DNA of 64,000 bases from a bacterium 1xD8-48 (GCA_009917455.1 QZDS01000009.1:91975-155974); one strand, 5' to 3'. Positions 17,847 through 27,761 are shown, counted from the stretch's first letter. The notes: a model not told the origin generated them from the sequence alone. Numbers and translations are program-made.

Positions 17847-17875
17847 CGGCATGGCTTTGGCCATGCCGTTTAAAT
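17847..17875 (+). terminator. Terminator of the sugar cluster
   Basis: Perfect arms CGGCATGGC (17847-17855) and GCCATGCCG (17860-17868) with a TTTG loop, followed by TTTAAATT, 10 bases after the LacI stop codon. Confidence 0.75.
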
Positions 17876-17976
17876 TCTGCATGGCTGAACCGATACAAAT
17901 TTTTAACATCGAAAGACTTGCAGTCGAGGAAGGATAATGTTACCATAGAGAGAAACTGCGAAAGGGGACTTTCTTT

Positions 17977-19044
17977 ATGAAATGGGAAGAAAATGTAAGA
18001 AAGGTAACGCCTTATGTGGCCGGGGAGCAGCCAAAGCTGAGCAATGTGATTAAGCTGAACACCAACGAATGTCCATATCCTCCGTCACCGGCGGTAAGGG
18101 AAGCGGCAAAGCAGGCGGATTATGAAAGCCTCCGCCTTTATCCGGATATGAATGCGGAAAAGCTGGTAAATGCCCTGGCGGAGTATTATCATGTTAAGCC
18201 GTCACAGGTTTTTGCGGGAGTAGGCTCCGACGATGTGCTTGCTCTGGCGTTTATGACCTTTTTCAACGGGGAGAAGCCGGTTTTGTTTCCTGATATCACC
18301 TATTCTTTTTATGATGTGTGGGCGGAGGTTTTCAGGATTCCGTACAGGCCATGTCCCCTTGATGAAAATTTTCGCATAAAGAAAGAGGATTATTTTGCGC
18401 CTAACGGGGGAATCGTAATCCCCAATCCCAATGCGCCTACCGGCGTTTTTGAGGATATCGGTATGTTTGAGGAAATCATTGCGGCAAATCCCGGTTCCGT
18501 AGTGATTGTCGACGAGGCCTATGTGGATTTTGGCGGAAGGAGCGTACTGCCCCTTCTTGAAAAATACGAGAACCTGCTGGTGGTGCAGACCTTTTCCAAA
18601 TCCCGCGCGCTGGCCGGGCTTCGGGTTGGCTATGCCATAGCGAATGAAAAGCTGACCGGTTATCTGAAGGATGTGAAATTTTCCTTTAATTCCTACACTA
18701 TGAATATGCCGGCGATTGAGATGGGAACGGCGGCGGTTCTTGACGACGCATATTTTAGGGAAACCGTGGGGAAAATCGTAAAAACCAGAGAGTGGACGAA
18801 GGCGGAGCTTAGCCGGCTGGGATTTTCTTTTGCAGATTCCATGAGCAATTTTTTGTTTGTTACCCATAAGCAGGTTCCGGCGGACAGGATTTTTGCAGCT
18901 CTTAAAGAAAACGGAATTTATGTGCGGCACTGGAACAGACCGAGAATAGACAACTATCTGCGCGTCACCATCGGAACCGATGAGCAGATGCGGGCGCTGG
19001 TCGCATTTTTAGAAAAATATCTACAGGAGGAAAATAATGATTAA
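17977..19044 (+). CDS. hisC: Histidinol-phosphate aminotransferase
   Basis: A 355-residue PLP enzyme of fold type I that converts histidinol phosphate and 2-oxoglutarate to imidazole acetol phosphate and glutamate. The N-terminal motif KLNTNECPYPPSP, the PNPNAPTG segment, VDEAYVDFGG and the PLP lysine in TFSKSRALAGLRVGY are all present, with C-terminal YLRVTIGT holding the phosphate-binding Arg. No other histidine genes are nearby, so a related role (CobD-like or general aromatic transaminase) cannot be excluded. It overlaps the next gene by eight bases and starts a five-gene run on one strand. Confidence 0.88.
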   Translation: MKWEENVRKVTPYVAGEQPKLSNVIKLNTNECPYPPSPAVREAAKQADYESLRLYPDMNAEKLVNALAEYYHVKPSQVFAGVGSDDVLALAFMTFFNGEKPVLFPDITYSFYDVWAEVFRIPYRPCPLDENFRIKKEDYFAPNGGIVIPNPNAPTGVFEDIGMFEEIIAANPGSVVIVDEAYVDFGGRSVLPLLEKYENLLVVQTFSKSRALAGLRVGYAIANEKLTGYLKDVKFSFNSYTMNMPAIEMGTAAVLDDAYFRETVGKIVKTREWTKAELSRLGFSFADSMSNFLFVTHKQVPADRIFAALKENGIYVRHWNRPRIDNYLRVTIGTDEQMRALVAFLEKYLQEENND

Positions 19045-19882
19045 GAATCTTTTAAAAGGTATGGTAATGGGAATAGCAAACATTATTCCCGGCGTCAGCG
19101 GAGGAACCATGGCGGTTTCCATGGGAATTTATGACAGGCTGATTCACAGTCTCACACATTTATTTAAGGAATTTAAGGAAAGCATGAAATTTCTGATTCC
19201 CATATTCCTTGGTCTTGGGATTGCTCTGGCCGGGCTGTCTTTTATTATAGAGCCAGCTTTTAAGTATTTTCCGCTGCAGACAAACTGCCTGTTTATCGGT
19301 CTGATTGTGGGCGGACTTCCGGCTGTCCTTACAAAAATAAAAGGGAAGGGCGTAAAAATAAGCTATATCATTCCCTGTCTCCTTTTCTTTGCCCTGGTAG
19401 TGGGGCTTGCCGCCATCGGCGAAAAGGAAGGCGCTGCCGCAGACTTAAGCTTCAGCCTCTGGTCGGTTATCAAGCTGTTTGCGGTGGGAATTATTGCTTC
19501 CGCGACTATGGTGATTCCCGGCGTAAGCGGTTCTATGATGCTGCTCCTTATGGGGTATTATAATCCAATTGTGTCCGCCATTAAAAACTTTATCACGGCT
19601 CTTGCTGCCTTTGACATGGCGGGAATCCTTGAAGGCTTCGGAATTCTGATTCCCATGGGACTTGGCGTCGTGGCGGGAATTTTCCTGATTGCAAAAATAA
19701 TTGAAATTCTTTTTGAAAAATTCCCCACTCAGGTGTACTGGGCGATTATCGGTTTGATTGTGGCTTCCCCGGTGGCAATCTTTTTGCTTGGCGACGTGGG
19801 AAAAATTAATATAGTGGGCATACTGACCAGCGCGGTGACTTTTGCTGTCGGCTTTGTCATTGCACTGAAACTGGGAGACTGA
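19037..19882 (+). CDS. DUF368 membrane protein, probable undecaprenyl phosphate translocase
   Basis: A 281-residue polytopic protein with two related halves: GIANIIPGVSGGTMAVSMGI near the N-terminus and MVIPGVSGSMMLLLMGYY in the middle. This inverted-repeat PGVSGG/PGVSGS pattern defines DUF368. Members (PopT) are reported to return undecaprenyl phosphate across the membrane for reuse in cell wall synthesis. CAGGAGG precedes ATG 19037 within the end of hisC. A DedA protein from the other reported carrier-recycling family is encoded at 31977. The assignment of activity is by family only. Confidence 0.85.
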   Translation: MIKNLLKGMVMGIANIIPGVSGGTMAVSMGIYDRLIHSLTHLFKEFKESMKFLIPIFLGLGIALAGLSFIIEPAFKYFPLQTNCLFIGLIVGGLPAVLTKIKGKGVKISYIIPCLLFFALVVGLAAIGEKEGAAADLSFSLWSVIKLFAVGIIASATMVIPGVSGSMMLLLMGYYNPIVSAIKNFITALAAFDMAGILEGFGILIPMGLGVVAGIFLIAKIIEILFEKFPTQVYWAIIGLIVASPVAIFLLGDVGKINIVGILTSAVTFAVGFVIALKLGD

Positions 19883-19883
19883 T

Positions 19884-20723
19884 TTGGAAGCGTATACGGA
19901 TTTTGCCGGAGTGTATGATATTTTTATGGACGGGACCCCTTACGGCGAGTGGGCGGATTTTCTGGCGGATATGATAGAGAAATACGGGATTTCAAAGCCG
20001 GTACGGGAAGCGGCGGAAAGCAAAGCGCCTGACGTCGGAGAAGGGGAAAATGAGCGGCGCGGGGCGCTGCTTGACTCGGAAAGAAATCTGGTTCTGGATT
20101 TGGGGTGCGGCACGGGAACGCTGACGGAGCTTTTGTATTGGAAGGGCTTTGATATGATTGGCGTGGACAATTCGGAGGAAATGCTTGGGGTTGCCTTTGA
20201 AAAGAAGGAAAACTCGGGAAGTGAAATCCTCTACCTTTGTCAGGATATGCGGGAGCTGGATTTGTACAGTACTGTGGGAACCGTGGTCTGCGTGTGCGAC
20301 TCCGTCAATTATCTTCTTGAGGATGGCGATGTGGAGGATGCCTTTGCCCTTGTGAACAATTATCTCTATCCCGGCGGGCTGTTTATCTTTGATTTTAACA
20401 CCGTTTATAAGTATGAGCATGTGATTGGCGACGCGGTGATTGCTGAAAACCGGGATGAATGCAGCTTTATCTGGGAAAATTATTATTATGACGGGGAGCG
20501 GCTGAACGAATACGACCTGACCATATTTGTGAGAGAGGACGGGGAGCTGTTCCGGCGTTTTACGGAAACTCATTTTCAGAGGGGATATACGCTTGAGGAG
20601 ATGAAAAGCTTTGTGGAGAAGGCCGGAATGCAGCCGGTTCTTTTTCTGGATGCTGACACCCGTAAGGCTCCCACGGAAAACAGCGAGAGAATCTATGTTG
20701 TGGCAAAAGAGTGCCAAAAGTAA
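19884..20723 (+). CDS. Class I SAM-dependent methyltransferase
   Basis: A 279-residue protein with TTG start at 19884, one base after the stop of the previous gene, and GGGAG in the correct place. The SAM-binding motif I reads LVLDLGCGTGTLTELL, followed by IGVDNSEEML and a VCVCDSVNYL post-motif. The N-terminal YTDFAGVYDIFMDGTPYGEWADF is typical of the small clostridial methyltransferases found in this operon context. Residues about 45-65 form a charged insertion. The substrate is unknown. Position between popT and hslO suggests co-transcription rather than shared chemistry. Confidence 0.88.
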   Translation: MEAYTDFAGVYDIFMDGTPYGEWADFLADMIEKYGISKPVREAAESKAPDVGEGENERRGALLDSERNLVLDLGCGTGTLTELLYWKGFDMIGVDNSEEMLGVAFEKKENSGSEILYLCQDMRELDLYSTVGTVVCVCDSVNYLLEDGDVEDAFALVNNYLYPGGLFIFDFNTVYKYEHVIGDAVIAENRDECSFIWENYYYDGERLNEYDLTIFVREDGELFRRFTETHFQRGYTLEEMKSFVEKAGMQPVLFLDADTRKAPTENSERIYVVAKECQK

Positions 20724-20741
20724 AAAACGGAGGATACTAAG

Positions 20742-21617
20742 GTGGATTATATTGTCAGGGCAACGGCGGCAAACGCCCAGATAAGGGCTTTTGCCGCTAC
20801 TATCCGGGATTTGGTGGAAAAGGCAAGAAAAGCGCATAACACAAGCCCTGTGGCGACGGCGGCTCTCGGGCGGCTTATGACCGGAGCGGTGATGATGGGG
20901 GTTATGGCGAAAAACGACGAGGATTTATTGACTCTTCAAGTCAGCGGAGACGGCCCTTTAAAAGGGATGACGGTAACAGCCGACGGCAGAGGAAATGTGA
21001 AAGGGTATGCCAATGAGCCTTTGGTGATGCTGCCGCCAAGTCCTAAGGGCAAGCTGGACGTGGGCGGCGCGGTGGGCAGAGGTTTTCTGCGGGTTATCAA
21101 GGATATCGGATTAAAAGAACCCTACAGCGGGCAGACCGATTTACAGACCGGTGAGATTGCGGAAGACCTTACTTATTATTTTGCCACCTCGGAGCAGGTG
21201 CCCTCCAGCGTCGGATTAGGCGTTTTGATGGAAAAGAACAATACAGTACGGCAGGCCGGCGGGTTTATCGTGCAGCTGATGCCTTTTACGCAGGAGCGCG
21301 TGGTGGCAAGGCTTGAGGAAAATCTCGGGAAAATTCCTTCTGTTACTTCTGTTCTGGATGCGGGAAAAACGCCGGAGGAAATGCTGGGGCTTCTTTTTGA
21401 GGGGATGGATATGGAAATTGTGGATACCATTCCGGCGCATTTTTACTGTAACTGTGATAAGAAAAGGGTGGAAAAGGCCATTATCAGCATTGGCAGAAAG
21501 GAAATTGGCGAGATGATTGCAGAAGGCAAAGAGATTGAGGTGAAATGCCATTTCTGTAATACCGCCTATGTGTTTACGGTGGAGGAGCTGAAAGAGTTGC
21601 TGGTAAAATGCAGGTAA
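20742..21617 (+). CDS. hslO: Redox-regulated chaperone Hsp33
   Basis: A 291-residue cytoplasmic holdase chaperone. The GTG start at 20742 follows ACGGAGG. The N-terminal domain carries TAALGRLMTGAVMMGVMAKN. The C-terminal zinc switch has all four cysteines, as CNCDKKR and CHFCNTAYVF. When oxidised, the cysteines release zinc, the protein dimerises and it binds unfolding proteins. Length and motifs match the family throughout. Confidence 0.95.
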   Translation: MDYIVRATAANAQIRAFAATIRDLVEKARKAHNTSPVATAALGRLMTGAVMMGVMAKNDEDLLTLQVSGDGPLKGMTVTADGRGNVKGYANEPLVMLPPSPKGKLDVGGAVGRGFLRVIKDIGLKEPYSGQTDLQTGEIAEDLTYYFATSEQVPSSVGLGVLMEKNNTVRQAGGFIVQLMPFTQERVVARLEENLGKIPSVTSVLDAGKTPEEMLGLLFEGMDMEIVDTIPAHFYCNCDKKRVEKAIISIGRKEIGEMIAEGKEIEVKCHFCNTAYVFTVEELKELLVKCR

Positions 21618-21641
21618 TGTGCGATTATGAGGGAATAATGT

Positions 21642-23555
21642 ATGAAGCATGGATTTATTAAGACGGCGGCGGTTACGCCAAAGGTAAGGGTGGCGGATAC
21701 TGTCTATAACGGAGAGCAGATTTGTCTGGGAATCGAGGAGGCATTTGAAAAGGGAGCCAGGGTGATTGTGTTTCCGGAGCTTTGCATCAGCGGCTACACC
21801 TGCGGCGATTTGTTTTTGCAGGAGAGGCTCCTTGACGCATGTAAAAAAACACTGGCGGAGATTGCCGGATTTACTGCGGGAAAAAGCGCTCTGGTGTTTG
21901 CAGGGCTGCCCTTTGAATTCAAGGGAAAGCTTTACAATGTGGCGGCTGCCCTGGGAAACGGCGAAGTGCTTTGCTTTATTCCAAAGACTTTTATCCCTTC
22001 TTATGGGGAATTTTATGAAGCCCGCCATTTTTATCCGGGGAACAGGGAAGTGGTTTTTGCTGATTTTAACGGTAAGAAAGTCCCTTTTGGCTGCAATGTG
22101 CTTCTTAAGGCGCAGGAAATGGAGGGCCTTGCGGTGGGGTGCGAGATATGCGAGGATATCTGGATGCCCGACGGGCCGGCGGTCTCCCATGCTATGGCCG
22201 GCGCAACGCTTCTGGTAAATCTGTCCGCCTCTAATGAAACCGTCGGAAAAGACGCCTGCCGGGAAATGCTGGTGAAGTCCGCCAGCGCCAGACTGATTGC
22301 GGGCTATGTCTACTGCAGCGGCGGCGAAGGGGAATCCACTCAGGATTTGGTCTTTGGAGGACATGATATTATTGCGGAATATGGAACCGTGCTGGCGCAA
22401 AGCAAGCGGTTTGAAAGCCAGATTTTATATGGGGATATCGATATCAATAAGCTGCGCATGGAGCGCAGGCGGATGAATACTTTTTCCTGCGGACCGGATT
22501 CCTCTTATATGGAAATTCCGTTTTCTCTAAAGAAGGAGGAAACAAAGCTTAAAAGAGCTTTCCCGGCGATGCCCTTCGTACCCTCTGATAAAAGCGAGAG
22601 GGATAGCAGATGTAATGAAATTTTAATGATTCAGTCCATGGGGCTGAAAAAAAGACTTGAGCACACAGACTGTAAAAAAGCGGTTGTGGGCGTTTCCGGC
22701 GGCCTTGACTCCACGCTTGCGCTGCTTGTGACAGTGAGATGCTTTGATATGCTAAGGCTCTCACGGAAAAACATTGTGGCGGTTACAATGCCCTGTTTCG
22801 GCACCACGGACAGAACCTATGCGAACGCCTGTCTGATGGCGCAGACTCTGGGCGTCACGCTTAAGGAAGTGAACATTAAGGAAGCGGTTACGGTTCATTT
22901 CCGGGATATCGGTCAGGAAATGCAAAATCATGACGTCGCCTATGAGAATGCTCAGGCAAGGGAGCGGACGCAGGTGCTGATGGATATTGCCAATCAGGAA
23001 AACGCTCTGGTGGTGGGCACCGGGGATATGTCGGAGCTTGCGCTGGGATGGGCCACCTACAATGGCGACCATATGTCCATGTATGGGGTGAATGCCGGAG
23101 TTCCCAAAACGCTGGTGCGCCACCTGGTAAAATATTATGCGGATACCTGCGGAAACAGAGAGCTTGAAAAGGTGCTTCTGGATGTTCTGGATACGCCGGT
23201 GAGTCCGGAGCTTCTGCCTCCCGTGGACGGAGCCATTGCCCAGAAAACCGAGGATTTGGTGGGGCCTTATGAGCTTCACGACTTTTTCCTGTATTATATG
23301 CTGCGGTGCGGCTTTGCGCCGGAGAAAATTTACCGGATTGCAAAGGTGTCTTTCGCGGGCTGCTATGAGGACAGTGTGATTTTGAAATGGATGAAGGTCT
23401 TTTACAGAAGATTTTTCTCCCAGCAGTTCAAGCGTTCCTGCCTGCCGGACGGCCCTAAGGTGGGAAGCGTTGCGCTCTCTCCGAGAGGGGATTTGCGGAT
23501 GCCGTCGGATGCCTGCGTGAGGGTGTGGATGGAGGAGATTGAGAGGATGCGGTGA
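21642..23555 (+). CDS. nadE: Glutamine-dependent NAD+ synthetase
   Basis: A 637-residue two-domain enzyme that amidates nicotinic acid adenine dinucleotide to NAD+ using glutamine and ATP. The N-terminal nitrilase-type glutaminase domain shows the Glu-Lys-Cys triad in FPELCISGY, IPKTFIPSYGEFYE and GCEICEDIW. The C-terminal synthetase has the PP-loop GVSGGLDSTLALL and GTGDMSELALGWATYNGD. Full length, with no breaks. It is the last gene of the hisC-to-nadE run. Confidence 0.96.
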   Translation: MKHGFIKTAAVTPKVRVADTVYNGEQICLGIEEAFEKGARVIVFPELCISGYTCGDLFLQERLLDACKKTLAEIAGFTAGKSALVFAGLPFEFKGKLYNVAAALGNGEVLCFIPKTFIPSYGEFYEARHFYPGNREVVFADFNGKKVPFGCNVLLKAQEMEGLAVGCEICEDIWMPDGPAVSHAMAGATLLVNLSASNETVGKDACREMLVKSASARLIAGYVYCSGGEGESTQDLVFGGHDIIAEYGTVLAQSKRFESQILYGDIDINKLRMERRRMNTFSCGPDSSYMEIPFSLKKEETKLKRAFPAMPFVPSDKSERDSRCNEILMIQSMGLKKRLEHTDCKKAVVGVSGGLDSTLALLVTVRCFDMLRLSRKNIVAVTMPCFGTTDRTYANACLMAQTLGVTLKEVNIKEAVTVHFRDIGQEMQNHDVAYENAQARERTQVLMDIANQENALVVGTGDMSELALGWATYNGDHMSMYGVNAGVPKTLVRHLVKYYADTCGNRELEKVLLDVLDTPVSPELLPPVDGAIAQKTEDLVGPYELHDFFLYYMLRCGFAPEKIYRIAKVSFAGCYEDSVILKWMKVFYRRFFSQQFKRSCLPDGPKVGSVALSPRGDLRMPSDACVRVWMEEIERMR

Positions 23556-23695
23556 AGAGATACGGGAAAACGAAAGGTTAACTCTGATTATTCCGGGGGA
23601 AAATACAATCGAAGTGACAGAAAATCTTTTCCTCAAAGTCATAATTCCCTTCCCCGGTTAATACTATAGTAAAAAGAATGTATCGGGGATAACCT

Positions 23696-24184
23696 ATGAG
23701 CTCCAAAACCAAAATTGTTGTACTTCATCTGAAAGAATTAATATACACCGGCATCTTTGCCCTGCTGGGAATATTGTTTATCGTGCTTCTCATTATTATG
23801 TTTGTGCCGAAAGACAAGAAGGAAAATAATGCGGTGGAAGCGCCTGCGCCCTCCTATGTACCCGGCATTTACACCACGTCGCTGGTTTTAAGCGATAATG
23901 CGGTGGATGTGGAAGTGACGGTAGATGAAACCAACATCAATGATATCCGCATCGTAAATCTGGATGAGGCGGTGGCGACCATGTTTCCTCTGTTAGAGCC
24001 CTCCTTTGACGATTTGGCGAATCAGATTCTGAAAAATCAGTCGCTGGATAACATCACCTATTCGGATGATAACAAATATACCTCCATGGTTTTGTTAAAT
24101 GCCATTAAAACATCTCTGGGAAAGGCTGCGGTTCCCACGCCGTCGGCAAGTGCAAGCCCGTCCGCCACACCGCAGACTACATAG
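23696..24184 (+). CDS. Membrane-anchored protein of unknown function
   Basis: A 162-residue protein with one N-terminal membrane helix (about residues 16-37), an extracytoplasmic domain and a Ser/Ala/Thr/Pro-rich tail. The domain pattern (VDVEVTVDETNINDIRIVN, then a LNAIKTSLGKA ending) resembles the order of strands and helix in FMN-binding domains, but the flavin-attachment SGAT signature is absent. It is not firmly recognised. A promoter-like TATAGT lies upstream and a strong terminator follows. Confidence 0.65.
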   Translation: MSSKTKIVVLHLKELIYTGIFALLGILFIVLLIIMFVPKDKKENNAVEAPAPSYVPGIYTTSLVLSDNAVDVEVTVDETNINDIRIVNLDEAVATMFPLLEPSFDDLANQILKNQSLDNITYSDDNKYTSMVLLNAIKTSLGKAAVPTPSASASPSATPQTT

Positions 24185-24296
24185 CAAAAGAACCGCCCCG
24201 GGATAGCGGAAACATAGCGGGAGCAATACGGAGTCGCCAAATGTGCATGCAGGCATGCCCGCCTGGCCTGGCGCGTTGCCCGCAGAAATAAAGTTT

Positions 24297-24333
24297 AAAG
24301 TCTGATTCTTTTTGCAGGAGTCAGACTTTTTTT
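24297..24333 (+). terminator. Rho-independent terminator
   Basis: Arms AAAGTCTGA (24297-24305) and TCAGACTTT (24321-24329), followed by continuous T residues to 24333. It separates the membrane protein gene from the ABC transporter promoter. Confidence 0.75.
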
Positions 24334-24390
24334 ACAATAAGCGCCAGCGTTTGTTACAATAAGCGTCAGCGTTTGTTACCAGTTTGTAAC
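24334..24390 (+). promoter_or_regulatory. Phased direct repeats upstream of the ABC transporter
   Basis: Two tandem 22-bp units (24334-24355, 24356-24377) differ at one base, and a third half unit follows. The shared core GTTTGTTAC/GTTTGTAAC occurs at 24349, 24371 and 24382, spaced 22 and 11 bp. Integral helical spacing is typical of OmpR-family response regulator sites. The -10-like TAAAAT at 24401-24406 follows. The response regulator encoded at 27860 is the natural candidate binder. Confidence 0.6.
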
Positions 24391-24448
24391 CTCTTTCCGC
24401 TAAAATAGAATCATGGCAGAAATATATAAGGAAAGGATGAGAGGAGTA

Positions 24449-25147
24449 ATGGAAAAAACAACGGAAATTCTGACAGCGAGGAATTTGAAGAAATATTACG
24501 GGAGCGGGGAAAGCCTGGTAAAGGCGGTGGACGGCATCAGTCTGTCAGTACAGGAAGGGGAGTTTGCAGCCATTGTGGGAACCAGCGGAAGCGGGAAAAG
24601 CACGCTGCTGCACCTTTTAGGCGGCCTTGATTATGCGGACGAGGGGGAGGTCATCATTGACGGCATGGATGTGCTAAAGATGAAGGACGAGGAACAGACG
24701 GTATTCCGAAGGAGAAAGATTGGTTTTATCTTTCAAAATTATAATCTGCTGGCGGCATCTGACGTTTACAAAAATGTAACTCTGCCAATCCGCCTTGACG
24801 GGAACCGCCCGGACGAAGCCTATATTGATATGATATTAAAGCTCCTTGGGCTGGAGGACAAAAAGGGGCGCAGACCCAACCAGCTTTCAGGGGGACAGCA
24901 GCAGAGGGTTGCCATTGCAAGGGCGCTGGCGGGAAAGCCGGCCATTATTCTGGCGGACGAGCCCACGGGAAATCTGGATTCCAGAACCAGTGCGGAGGTT
25001 ATGGGGCTTTTGCACAGGAGCGGCAGAGAATTTCACCAGACCATTCTGATGATTACCCATAATGAGGAAATCGCTCAGATGGCGGACAGAATCATTCATT
25101 TGGAGGATGGAAGAATCGTGGGAGGACAGGCTCATGGGACGAAATAA
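24449..25147 (+). CDS. ABC transporter ATPase, MacB/BceA-like
   Basis: A 232-residue ATPase, started at ATG 24449 because GAGAGGAG precedes it. Walker A is GTSGSGKST, the Q-loop FQNYNLL, the signature LSGGQQQR and Walker [14 protein letters not shown]. The [10 protein letters not shown] form is typical of the LolD/MacB/BceA group, which drives FtsX-like proteins by mechanotransmission rather than classical import. It overlaps the permease gene by 14 bases and lies downstream of phased repeats. Confidence 0.93.
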   Translation: MEKTTEILTARNLKKYYGSGESLVKAVDGISLSVQEGEFAAIVGTSGSGKSTLLHLLGGLDYADEGEVIIDGMDVLKMKDEEQTVFRRRKIGFIFQNYNLLAASDVYKNVTLPIRLDGNRPDEAYIDMILKLLGLEDKKGRRPNQLSGGQQQRVAIARALAGKPAIILADEPTGNLDSRTSAEVMGLLHRSGREFHQTILMITHNEEIAQMADRIIHLEDGRIVGGQAHGTK

Positions 25148-27761
25148 AGAGGAAAAGCAAATGAGAGGGTATGAGCAGAGGGCTGTCCGCCGGATTTTCC
25201 GCAATAACAACAGGGAAGCCGTGCGAGAGCTTGCAATGGACAATTACTATGCGCATAAAACAAGGAACAGGGTGGCGGTTCTGGCCATTGTACTTACCAC
25301 GATTCTGATTACGGCGATTTTTACGGTGGGTATCAGCTGGGTCAGCACCATCGTAAACTATGGGGAGTCCGCGCCCGGTCCCGGCTGTGAGGGAGCCCTT
25401 TCGGCCGGTAAGGAGCATCTTGAAAAGATTCGGGAGCTGCCTTGTGTGGCGTATGCCGATTACACAAAAAAATGCAGCGTCTCGCCTCTTTTAAACGAGG
25501 AGTTTGCAGGCATTGAGGTCTGGCTTTTTGCGGCGGAGGAAAGCTACTTAGAGCACAATTTTGTTAAATTAATCGAGGGGAATTACCCGAAAGAGGCCGG
25601 AGAAATCCTGATTTCCGATGCCATGGCAAGACGGCTTGGGCTGACGGGAGAATCTGGCGGGGCGGCAGGAAGCCCGGTGGGCAAAAGGCTTAGCCTCAGG
25701 GTGAAGGTGGCCGGGGAAGAACAGCCACACGAGATGACGGAAAAAGATTTCGACTTTACCGTTTGCGGGTATTTTAAGAATCCGCTGGTCAGTCTGGAAA
25801 ACGTTTATGACGAGGTTTACACTACGGAGGATTTTATCAGGGAGCACAATCCGTCCATGCTTGAGCGGGAAGGTCAGGTGTATATTCATCTGAACAATTT
25901 AAATCCTCTGCTGATGAAGTCGGACGTGATGGAAAAGCTGACGGAGGTTTCCCGGGCAGCGGGATGCGGAGGCATCCAGACCAAATATACCACGGACCTG
26001 GCCGGTACTCTGCTGGGGGTCTTTCCGGCTTTACTGCTGGTACTTTTACTGATGCTTGGCGGCTATTTCCTGATTTACAATATTTTTTATATTTCGGTGG
26101 CGGCGGACATCCGCTGGTTCGGCATGATAAAAACCATCGGAACCACGCCCGGGCAGCTGAAAAAAATCCTGCTGATTCAGATACGCAGGCTGGGGCTGAT
26201 TGGCATTTGCGCAGGAGACGGGATTGGTTATCTGATTGGAAATCTGCTGGGACCGGGTGTGATGAGCCATACGGTGTACGGACAGTTTTATGAAGCGCCT
26301 CCGGTGATTCCCATACTGCTTTTAGGAGCCGGATTTTCCTGGCTGACTATCCGAATCAGCGCCGGAACCGCTATGAAAACGGCGTGTTCCGTTTCTCCTG
26401 TGGAGGCCGCCAGGTTTGAGCCGGGGAAGAAAAGGAATATTTTTACCATATTGTCTCTCACACTAAGCATTATTATCTTTGTGGTGGTGAGCAATGCCAC
26501 CCTTGGATATTCCGTAGATAAGATGGTGGCGCGTTATAACCAGGAGCAGGGAAGGATTATGCATAAGGGAAGCAAATGGTGGCTGTGCGAGGAGCCTTAC
26601 GCGCCGGTGAGCAAAAGCCTTGTGGAAGAAATCAGGGCGCTTCCTTTTGTAAGCGGCGTCGATGTGATTTACAGGGCGAGGACCCAGCCGGATTATGTGG
26701 AATACGGGGGGAGCCGGGAGTATCTGCATTCCCTTGGAAGGGTAAAGCTGGAGGGAAGGCTTAAGGAGTGGCGCGAAGCAATGAGGAGCTGCCCGGAATA
26801 CGGGGAAATATATGACGAGGATTTGGAGAAAATTAATTTCAGCGAAACGGACGTTTACCTGGAGGTTTTAGGACTTCCTGCTGGCCGGCTTATGAAAAAC
26901 ATGCCTTATCTGCAAATACTGGAGGGAGAACTGAACCCGGAGGATTTTGCCACGGGAGAGTATATCGTCTGGCAGGAGATGCAGACGAATCAGGGACTGT
27001 CCGGTAAGGAGTGGAGGGAAAAGCAGATTCACGCCGGGGAGGAGCTTACGCTGCAGTTCTGGGATGACGGGACGGAAAGCTATGTAAGCCGTCAGGTAAA
27101 GGTGATGGCTGTGGTGGAACACAGTGACCCTTTCGGGACGTCGGATATCGATTACAGCAACGTGATAATACCGGATACCATGTTCCGTGAGATTTATTCA
27201 GATTATGAGGAGCGGATTGTTTCTTTACAGATTATGGGAGAGACGGAATTCACAAAGGAGCAGAATGGGCAGATTCAGGGAATTCTCGCCAGGGAGTACA
27301 ATACCCAGCTCATGATGGAATCCCGTTACCTGTCCAGGAGCGACGCACAGTATAACAAATACACCATGACCTTTGGAGGGCTTTTCCTGACGGTTCTTCT
27401 GGGAATTATCGGGATTTCCAACGTGATTAATACCCTGACCAGCGACGTGTTTGCAAGGCGCAGGGAGCTGGCGGCGCTGCAGTCCATTGGAATGACGGTA
27501 AAGCAGCTTAAGGGGATGCTTTTTAAGGAGGCGATGAAATATTGTTTTCCGGCGGTTCTGATTGCAGTTCCCGCAGGCGGTGTCCTGGCCTTTATGGTGG
27601 CGGGCAACTGGACCTTTACGGGCTTTTCCCCGGCGCTTTTTATCATGGCATCTGCGGGCGCGGCGCTGGTGATTTCGGGAATCGCTCTTTTGGCGACGGA
27701 CATACTGGTAAAAAATTTAAACAGAAAATCAATTGTTGAAAGACTCCGTGAAATTGAGTAA
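25134..27761 (+). CDS. FtsX-like ABC transporter permease
   Basis: An 875-residue membrane protein. The start at ATG 25134 is chosen for GGAGG 8 bases upstream. It has one N-terminal helix (ILTTILITAIFTVGISW), a large extracytoplasmic domain, a three-helix FtsX block (about residues 290-440), a second extracytoplasmic domain, and a second FtsX block at the C-terminus with the cytosolic coupling segment ARRRELAALQSIGMT. With the ATPase it forms an exporter or sensor-type machine. The adjacent two-component pair suggests it acts in peptide or envelope-stress sensing, as in VraFG/GraRS and Bce systems. Confidence 0.88.
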   Translation: MGRNKEEKQMRGYEQRAVRRIFRNNNREAVRELAMDNYYAHKTRNRVAVLAIVLTTILITAIFTVGISWVSTIVNYGESAPGPGCEGALSAGKEHLEKIRELPCVAYADYTKKCSVSPLLNEEFAGIEVWLFAAEESYLEHNFVKLIEGNYPKEAGEILISDAMARRLGLTGESGGAAGSPVGKRLSLRVKVAGEEQPHEMTEKDFDFTVCGYFKNPLVSLENVYDEVYTTEDFIREHNPSMLEREGQVYIHLNNLNPLLMKSDVMEKLTEVSRAAGCGGIQTKYTTDLAGTLLGVFPALLLVLLLMLGGYFLIYNIFYISVAADIRWFGMIKTIGTTPGQLKKILLIQIRRLGLIGICAGDGIGYLIGNLLGPGVMSHTVYGQFYEAPPVIPILLLGAGFSWLTIRISAGTAMKTACSVSPVEAARFEPGKKRNIFTILSLTLSIIIFVVVSNATLGYSVDKMVARYNQEQGRIMHKGSKWWLCEEPYAPVSKSLVEEIRALPFVSGVDVIYRARTQPDYVEYGGSREYLHSLGRVKLEGRLKEWREAMRSCPEYGEIYDEDLEKINFSETDVYLEVLGLPAGRLMKNMPYLQILEGELNPEDFATGEYIVWQEMQTNQGLSGKEWREKQIHAGEELTLQFWDDGTESYVSRQVKVMAVVEHSDPFGTSDIDYSNVIIPDTMFREIYSDYEERIVSLQIMGETEFTKEQNGQIQGILAREYNTQLMMESRYLSRSDAQYNKYTMTFGGLFLTVLLGIIGISNVINTLTSDVFARRRELAALQSIGMTVKQLKGMLFKEAMKYCFPAVLIAVPAGGVLAFMVAGNWTFTGFSPALFIMASAGAALVISGIALLATDILVKNLNRKSIVERLREIE

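Noticed and set aside
23660..23675. ACTATAGTAAA upstream of the membrane protein gene resembling the centre of the recombinase sites
   Set aside because: Only 11 A/T-rich bases match, without the GCAAC/GTTGC arms. It is better explained as a -10 region.
24200..24296. G+C-rich stretch thought to be another copy of the palindrome-cored repeat family
   Set aside because: Only scattered similarity to the flanks (GCGGGAGCAATACGGAG), with no clear right flank.
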